Origin: Garcia nutans
Lineage: Eukaryota; Streptophyta; Magnoliopsida; Malpighiales; Euphorbiaceae
Direction: 5' to 3'
Length of the DNA: 64,000 nucleotides
NCBI GenBank assembly: GCA_947685225.1
Contig: CANTUV010000039.1
Location: forward strand, 35,146,001-35,210,000
The notes below the pieces were generated by a model. It ran no database searches. It was given only the letters and a program-made list of their open reading frames with translations, and was not told where the DNA came from. How positions within the stretch are numbered: position 1 is the first letter of the stretch; each line of letters starts with the position of its first letter. Below are positions 56,721-64,000 of the stretch, piece after piece. Made by a program: the position numbers and the translations under genes.

Positions 56721-59298
56721 AAGCTTCACCCCGAAGCTTACTCATTCTATATAATTGATGTTCTTTAACTACTGTCTATTGCTTTTGCCACTCTTTCACC
56801 TTATTCACTTGATTGCTCTCTGTCATCTCTCTATATTGTTTACGCATTGCCTTATTTTGACACTTATTCATTTACTGGGATTAACTATTTTAAGATTCAC
56901 TTGTTTTACCTTTTGTATTCTATTTTCTTCCCATCTCTGCTCACTTGTTGTTTATTATTCTATAAGATTGTCCGATAGACTATTATGTGGTTCAACATGC
57001 TTTGACTTTTGTCACGATTTCTCATTCGAAGCATCACTATTACTCTCTTGTATTTCCTTCAACTTTGATTCATGTTTGTTCTTTCTCATTCCTTCTTGTA
57101 AATTTTTCACTTTCTAATGTATTCATTTCTAAGCTTCCTTCTCTTTGCATTGTGGTTATTCTTTATTTACTTCTTACTGAATTTGTATGTCCTATGTATA
57201 TTCGTGCAGTGTGGTGGCATTCCTTAAGTATCAGCTCATCTGACTTTCCTTGTGTTGTCATATATACATCTCGAATAATAGCTCATGGGTGATCAGTCCA
57301 TGATACCATTATTCTTTAAGTACTATTTATTTCATTACGTGTCTCGCTCTATGTTGGTTATGTCCGATCCCAACATAAGGTGAGAACATCTTTCCTTTTT
57401 TATTACATTTCATACTCTTTCTTTCCTTTCTTTTTTGAATATGTTTCAATTCACTTTCTGTTTATTTTCATATATACTTTTTTTTCATCTGTATATTATC
57501 ACATATTTTTCTTACTTAGGTCCTCAAGGTAATAATAGTAGAATCAAAGTGGGATGAGGCAATACCATATGGTACCAGCATGGCACGGGTGGCCCTCACC
57601 ACCGTTTCATTTCCATGGCACAGGTGGCCCTCACCACCATTTTCATATCACAGGAGTGGCCCTCACCACTCTATAATCAACCAATGGCCCTCACCATTGG
57701 CCCTAGTGGCCCTCACCACTGAGTTCATATCAATGCCATCATATCACAGGAGTGGCCCTCTCCACTTTTTTTTCATCAAACCAATGGCCCTCACCATTGG
57801 CCCCAGTGGCCCTCACCACTGAGTATATATATCGGTGCCAGATAAATATCAAACCAGTGGCCCTCACCAGTGGCCCCAATGGCCCTCACCATTGAGTATA
57901 AATGTTAATGCCATATAAATACACTCATCCCAACTCTGATTCAATCTGAATTACCAAGGTAAGCATATCTTTCTAATATTTTATTCTCTTTCCTTCATTC
58001 TTTCCTGCTTTCTATATGCACGGATTGCCATATGTTTCATATGTATTCACATCTGCATGAATGTCACCATATCATATCTTGAGCCATTTCGTGGCTCATT
58101 CACAATGCTCAGTGGAATATACGGGCTCATTGGCATTTTTATTCACTCATACTGTCATATTATTTATTTCCCCAGTGCTATACTTTATGAGCCTTATATT
58201 TTTCAAGTATCAGGCTTTCCACTGTTTCATCTCTTTATTCTCTTTCTGCATATGTATTATTTAGCATGTCTTTATGTATGTATGGTATGTATTTCTGTTT
58301 GTACAGTATATGTTACGTTTTATGTGAAGACATTTAAATATTGTATGTATACTACTCAGTATGTCTCACTTAAGTATAGATATTATATGCACCGTGTTCG
58401 GTATGTCTCACATGGATATGCTTTGTACAATTTATGATATATCACATGTACATTGATTTGTGGGTCCAATCATTCATAGCTTTATTTTCAATTCAGCAAC
58501 CATAACATTCCCATAATAAGTCAATCACATAATATTGGCATAGTAATCAAACTCATTTAACATGATTGAATCACATTCATATCAATGCACACATAGGCAC
58601 AAAAAAAAATTCTCAAGTTGTCAGAACACATTACCAAACATTTCCAACACAAGTTTAAATAGTTCATTATATAAGGAACACATGATTTCAACCAGGTAAA
58701 GCATTAATCCTGGAGAATCTAACTAGTTTTGCTTCCTTTTCTTAGTTCTCAATTTTATTTTCTATGATTTTTTTTCTTGCCGTACTATTATTCTTCACTC
58801 TTTCAATTTTAGACTCTTGTATTATGGTCGGTATTCTATTCGTTATTATTCTTTCGTTGCTTTTACTACTTACCTCTCATAATTACCTTAACCTTTATTG
58901 CATATATTTCGGTCTTTAACATACTTGTTTTTGCCCTTATGTGTATTTATCTTGCTCATATAAATTTTTGGTTTCTATTCTTAACTTACTGTTCATTCTT
59001 TTTAACCTTCTGAATGTCTGCCACTATCTAATTTCTTTCTATCATACTATGTATCTGTATATATATGCACCTTTCGGTCTACTTTCTATCATTTCTTACT
59101 AACCGTCTATTCCAATTGTCATATATTTCTCAATTTCTAACTAGTACAGGGCTTACTGTTTCATGTTAATCATATTCACTCATTGCATTAACCTCTTTCT
59201 ACCTGATATCTTTCTATCTCACTCTGTTTACCTTTCCTCCATATCCTAATTGGCATGTACTTTCCTATGGTTAACCGCCCAGGAACGGCTAAATCTAT
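56721..59298 (-). mobile_element. Non-coding interior of LARD2
   Basis: No retroviral protein motifs in six frames. Pyrimidine-rich on the plus strand. It holds a hairpin array at 57588-57894 and TATGT-rich low-complexity sequence near 58270-58440. Confidence 0.7.
57588..57894. repeat. Ten hairpins with CCCTCA loops and covarying stems
   Basis: Stem/loop/stem words start at 57588, 57623, 57655, 57681, 57705, 57751, 57781, 57804, 57854 and 57877. Stems are GGTGG/CCACC (two), AGTGG/CCACT (three), CCAATGG/CCATTGG (two), CAGTGG/CCACTG, CAATGG/CCATTG and CCAGTGG/CCAGTGG (one central mismatch). The loop is CCCTCA in nine and CCCTCT in one. On the element's sense strand the loop is TGAGGG. Confidence 0.9.
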
Positions 59299-59310
59299 GC
59301 TCTGATACCA
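59299..59310 (-). other. Primer-binding site of LARD2 (tRNA-iMet type)
   Basis: TGGTATCAGAGC on the minus strand, five bases from the LTR end. Confidence 0.85.
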
Positions 59311-59315
59311 AAAAT

Positions 59316-62300
59316 TGTAACACCCCTTAACCCGACTATTTCTAGCCGAGCCAAGTGTGCTACAGTATATGCAACATGGTATACAGAACATGTACTAAAT
59401 AAAATTTTTTTCTTTTTATTACAAATAATAATAAATTAATCATTTCTTTAATTGTTATAATTACATTATGAAAGTCCTTAACAGTACATGCCAAACTAAA
59501 CTTTGCTTTGTTCCTCACTTCGCCTCCTGTTGTGCACTCTGGTGCTCCTTTGTAGCTTCCCATTTGTCAGCTTGGACTCCATAACCTATGAGTTTAGAAA
59601 ACTAAACTCGCTAAGCATATAGCTTAGTGGGTACTTTAACCATTAAATAGAAATTAGATGCAAACCACACAATGTTACAGATATGGCACAGCCAACCCAA
59701 TCATCAATATAAACATTCTCAGGTTCTTATTATATTTCTCCTATTATTTGTTAAGCTTTTATGACAGTATGCTATTCATTTCTATTGATTTACTGCCACT
59801 GGATGGTACCTCATCCTATGTCTGTTAGTTGCCTAACATTGCTGTTGATTACCGATCTGATGGTTATGTATTTGTATTTTATGGCATTATAATTTCTTTA
59901 TCATTGTAGGCCCAATACTCTCTTGTTTTGAGTTCCGTTTGTTAAATAACTTATGCATGAATTAAAGTTCTGTATTCACTATCTTTGTCCTATGCTTTCC
60001 TTCGGTAGTTTGGCATGAATGGTTATTCGTGTGTTCATATGCTCCTTTCATTAAGTTCACATATATTTGTTAAGGTTTGGATAAGTCATATAAGAAATTA
60101 ACCAACTGAATAATGTTTATTACCCTTTGCCGAGTTTAATATTTTGACGGTTTGAAATTTATTTTATTAAAAATTCATAGGGCACCGGTGATTAGGAATC
60201 TATCTATTTTTATCCTAAATCAGCTCAATAGAACTAATTTGTAGTTCAAAGTTTTCATTCCGGGCCTTTGGGCCAGACTGCACTTTTTAGGCCACACCGG
60301 GTTTTACAACACTACAAAAATCCCTCGTTGGGCTTTAAAATCTAAATAAAACACAATTGGGATGTGATTTTCAAAAAACGAAAAAATGCTATCTTGTTCT
60401 TAATTGGTCAAGCTTTCAAGAGCATATTTTTGATAATTTATTTCATTCCAGACGAATATTTTATCTCAATTATACCTCATTTATTTCTTACCAAATGAAC
60501 AGTGAATTCTAGCATTTAGTTTCTTATGTACCTTGTTATCTTATTTCCCCAATAACTTTTGTTCTACTAATCCGAATGTAAAAATTCTTGTTTTCACTTG
60601 AACTAGACTCATATGAGTTCTTATGGTTAAATTTCTAGATTTAAATTTGTTACACATAATTCTTGATGACTCCTTGAACTCTTCCCTGGCCAATTGGTTA
60701 CTCAAGTCTGCGCAATTCGTACTATTTCATTTATAACTTTACCTACGCAAATCGGATTGAGACGATTCTTATATTAAATTAAACTAGACACATAAGGCTA
60801 TACTCAGTAAAAATTTCAGTTTGAAACAGGCAACACGTGATGTTTAGCACAATTTCTAATTCAGCCCTGCATTCTGCTAGGGTCTGCCTGCGCATGGTTC
60901 GCTCATTTATGTGTAACTTCTACATTTTAAGTCCAATCGAGATGAATACAACTCCTATGATTCACCAACATACAATGGTTCATTTATAGCTTCTATCACA
61001 ACATCTAATTCCTGAGGTAAATGGACCAAAACCTGGACTCAAGGCACAAATCTCAGTCTGTCCGGTTTCACAATTCCAGTGTGCATGAGTTATACTCCTT
61101 TGATCATATATTTTTATCTACAAGTGGGATTTAGGAAATTAAAAATTATATGGTTTCCTAACACATAAGGGTACATTTAAGTATTCTTTCACAGCTTCTA
61201 AATGTGTCATTAAGGTCACCTAAACGTAGTCCAAAGTCACAGGTTACTGACTGAGGAATCTCAGTTTTTCAGTTTGTACGCCTGGTATCATTTTGATCAT
61301 AACTTTCATTCCACACATGCAAATGAGTTGGTTTCAAAGCCTATGGTTTACTGACTTAATTTAGAACAATTAATTCTTATTTGTCAAGTTCTATTTCTAT
61401 CATGTTTCTAGTCTAAATTTCGGTTGAAGATCCAGAAAAATGCAGGACACTTGGCTGGCTGCAACAAAACAACACAACATAGCACTCCCATATTTACCTC
61501 CCTTATAACCTCAACCCCAAAATCAATCAATACACAACAAACACTTCTATATCATCATAAATCTCAACCACATAACCACCACAACTCAAGTACATGAACA
61601 ATTATAGCAATTACACATCCAAATGCAAAGGCAATAGAGATCACTAATTCAAGAAGGTTAAAGTACCAAACCTTTTTCCCCTTTGCTTTCCTTAGCTCAT
61701 CTTTGATCTTTTTCTTCTTTTTCCTTTAGCTTTTCTTGATTTCCTACAAGAATTCCAGCATACACACTTTAAACATACATCCTATGGTTTGAAAACATAA
61801 GCTATCAATTCATTTCTTGGCAATTTTTCCTCAATCTAATCTCCTCTAACCTTAAAACCATTATTTCTTTCATCAAATCCTTCAAATAATTATTTCTTGA
61901 ATTTTCTCCAAATCTAGATACATGAACCCTAATTTCAATCTCTTAAATTAACCATTAATCCATGAAATTAAAACTAGAGATAGGTTTCTCTTACCTTATA
62001 ATCTTGTTTGTCACCAAAATCTTCATCCAAAAGCCTTAAACTTTGGAAAAAATCACCTCCTTCTTCCTTCTCTTATGGTTTGGACGAGTTCACCATGTAA
62101 GAGAGGGCTTTTTTTTTTCTTTCCTTAGCTTATTTTGATCCAAATGGCAGCCATAAGTGGTGAAAATATGTTGGTATAGATGTTGACTTCCAATTGGTAC
62201 ACCTTATAGCAAAAATGGCCACTTTTAATTGGTCCACTTGCCTTCTTCTTTTATCTATTTATTTGGCAAGCCATTAGGCTTCCTTTTATTCATATTTTGA

Positions 62301-63003
62301 CCCCCTCAACTTTCTTGTGCTGTAATTTTATAGTCTAGGGTGTGAAAATATCAAAATACCCTCCAGCGATTAATCGATTGTAATTTTTAAACCGTGCGTT
62401 TTCGGGAAAAATTGAAACCCACGGTTATGACCCGATTAATCTCAAGAATATTCTTCTGGGGTCGGATATGGGCACTATTAAGAACTTCCGACACTTAATT
62501 TTTAAGTTTACATAGTTGCCCCTAACTTTTGAGAAATTTTCACTTAGGTCCTTTTGATATCCCTTCCTGACCTTGCTGTCTTTCTTTATTAATATCTTTT
62601 TACTCACAACTCCAAATTAAGTAATTCTTATTTCCACTACAACTAGACATCTGGGGCTACATTGTGTCAAAATTTCATGTCGATCCGAGCTATATCTTAT
62701 TTTTGAGGGTCCTTCGAATTCAAGCCTACTATGCTGTCCTGATGCAGCTTGCACATTGTCTACTAAATCCATCATATCTTATTCTGTACAACTCCAAATT
62801 GAGTAATTTCAAGTTATAAATTTAGCTAAGAAAAAATAAACAATTAAGTCTTCTTTGAGACTCTCTAATTCTACCATTAACTTGGATGAAATTCGAGCTC
62901 AAGTTATAGGTCATGTTCTAAACATGTTCTAAATTCTTTGTTCTAAGCCTAAATCATATCCTCTATGTCTGTTTCTTACCAATTTGGGATTCGGGATGTT
63001 ACA
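59316..63003 (-). repeat. 5' LTR of LARD2
   Basis: Nearly identical to 53070-56701. It has an extra 46 bp at about 60749-60794, which starts TCGGATTGAG. Confidence 0.85.
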
Positions 63004-64000
63004 GGTACATTAGATGAAGTTTTAGATGAGCCAATGAATCCTAAACCATGTTTCAAAGAGGGAGGTCTTTGGTTATTGATCAATGTATCTAAGGCATCTT
63101 TTCCCTTGTAAAATTTTGAAATTGATTCTTTTAACTCTTTTTTTCATCCTTTAATATTTTATTTTTCTTGAACACATTTTTTAAGCCATGTGAGTTTTTA
63201 GTCATTTCATCAATTTATTTCAACAAGTTTTCATTTGAGGTCTTCAATTCTAATATAGAGTTTTTCAATGACTCAAAATCCTTTTTTAAATTGGAACATT
63301 TATCTTTATAAAATTTCATCTTAGAGAAATACTTTTCTATGATAAGGTCCGTATGTTTAATCAAACCATTTTCATCTAAAGCATCATCAACATCATCATC
63401 ATATGCAATTAAGTTTAAAGATGGGATACTTACCTCATTGAAGTTATTATGATCTTCAATAGCCATGAGACATATATTTACAATTTCTTCATCTTCTTCC
63501 TCTTCTTCTTCAGTTAAGGAATCATCATCCCATGTAGCTTTGAGTGATCTCATCTTTTCCTTATCCCACTTCCTTTTGTTTTTTCAATTTGAAGTAATCC
63601 AACTTGATGTGACAGGATTTGCCACATTTATAACATTTCCCTTCATTCTTTTTATCTTTATCTTTGAAGGAGGATTTAAGAAATGTAGCTTTGTTAGCTT
63701 GCAGTATTCTCTTTCTCTTCCAATCAGTTATCCTTTTGGATAGCATAGTCAATTCTTCTTCATCGTCACTATCTTCATCATTTAAGCTCTCAACTTCTTT
63801 GATGGCTTTGAGAGCTATTGCTTTTCTCTTATCCTTTTCACCTTGCTCTTCTTCTCTTTCGGTGTGCAATTCAAAGGTGAGCAGTTTTTTGACTAGTTCA
63901 TCTGTTCTCAAGGAGCTATGGTCATGAGCTTCTTCAATTGAAGAAACTTTGGACTCAAATTTCTTCTTTTCTCTAAATTCTCTCAAGATTTTTCTATTGA
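63004..64000 (-). pseudogene. SIRE-type copia gag, C-terminal part
   Basis: The frame from the right edge to 63561 has SSIEEAHDHSSLRTDELVKK and LLTFELHTE, the end of the copia gag (UBN2-type) core, then a charged region. The knuckle CYKCGKSCHIKLDY is degenerate: the last Cys of CCHC is Tyr. After a stop the next frame (63553-63215) has ATWDDDSLTEEEEEEDEE and a predicted coiled coil (FYKDKCSNLKKDFESLKNSI), typical of the long gag C-terminus of SIRE elements. It continues at 53069 across LARD2. The N-terminus is outside the window. Confidence 0.7.

Larger units (their letters stand above)
53070..63003 (-). mobile_element. LARD-like element 2 (LARD2), complete, target duplication GGTAT/GGTAC
   Basis: LTRs 53070-56701 (3632 bp) and 59316-63003 (3688 bp) read TGTAACACCCC to GGGATGTTACA or GATGTTACA and are nearly identical over long stretches. 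The interior of 2.6 kb has a polypurine tract, a tRNA-iMet primer site and no gag or pol. GGTAT at 53065-53069 and GGTAC at 63004-63008 are a 5-bp duplication with one mismatch. Length, large LTRs and empty interior fit a large retrotransposon derivative. Confidence 0.85.
32009..64000 (-). mobile_element. SIRE-type Ty1/copia element, split by CACTA and LARD insertions
   Basis: On the minus strand the order from the right edge is gag (64000-63004 and 53069-52650), protease and pre-integrase (52600-52273 and 37722-37460), integrase, RT, RNase H (to 35016), accessory ORF (about 34500-33104) and 3' LTR. Gag-PR-INT-RT-RH is the copia order. The large gag with charged coils and the extra ORF before the 3' LTR point to the SIRE lineage. 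The pre-integrase frame is continuous across the CACTA insertion when one AAT is counted. Stops, frameshifts and a mutated RT active site show it is defective. Confidence 0.8.

Noticed and set aside
58057..58437. 126-codon frame in the LARD2 interior
   Set aside because: On the strand opposite to the element, low-complexity TATGT repeats at the end, no recognisable domain.

Overview
This window looks like repeat-dense intergenic chromatin from an AT-rich flowering plant, probably a eudicot. It holds Ty3/gypsy elements (Tat/Ogre-like, Athila-like, Tekay/Del-like), a SIRE-type Ty1/copia element with an extra ORF, CACTA DNA transposons, a Stowaway-type MITE, an L1-type LINE and spliceosomal introns with GT-AG borders. 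No tRNA, rRNA, CRISPR array or intact host gene is visible. The species cannot be named from the sequence.

Left half (1-24360). A decayed Tat/Ogre-like element on the minus strand fills about 1-15820. It is interrupted by solo LTR A (707-4373, target duplication AGATG), which itself carries solo LTR S (1390-2706, ATAAT); by solo LTR B (5970-8005, AAAGG); and by a 6.7 kb CACTA transposon (8169-14861, 3-bp duplication GGA). The CACTA element has captured the promoter and intron-containing 5' half of a NOC4-like ribosome-biogenesis gene, making it a Pack-CACTA-like element, and also carries a Stowaway-like MITE. At 15820/15821 the minus element meets a second Tat element on the plus strand (15821-18938) head to head. 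A plant-mobile-domain pseudogene fragment (19700-20373) and a third Tat 3' end follow: LTR E 20381-22641 with a 1.7 kb tandem-repeat 3' UTR.

Middle (24362-32008). A non-coding element with large LTRs (LARD-like, minus strand; LARD1 here) has a tRNA-iMet-type primer site, a polypurine tract, a strongly G-depleted interior and a hairpin-rich LTR. Its left LTR carries an L1 3' fragment with an open RNase H frame.

Right half (32009-64000). A minus-strand SIRE-type copia element runs off the right edge: 3' LTR 32009-32849, accessory ORF, RT/RNase H, integrase, protease, gag. It is split by a 14.5 kb CACTA element (37723-52272, duplication AAT) and by a 9.9 kb LARD-like element (53070-63003, duplication GGTAT/GGTAC; LARD2 here). 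The CACTA element holds an Athila-like gypsy element (37804-46093), whose 3' LTR is chimeric with a Tat LTR fragment, and a truncated Tekay-like element (47164-50985) whose LTR shares sequence with LARD1.

The observations most worth a second look are the NOC4-carrying CACTA element, the ten covarying CCCTCA-loop hairpins in the LARD2 interior, the three 72-bp fold-back units in the LARD1 LTR, and the recurrence of short hairpin words in several LTR families.
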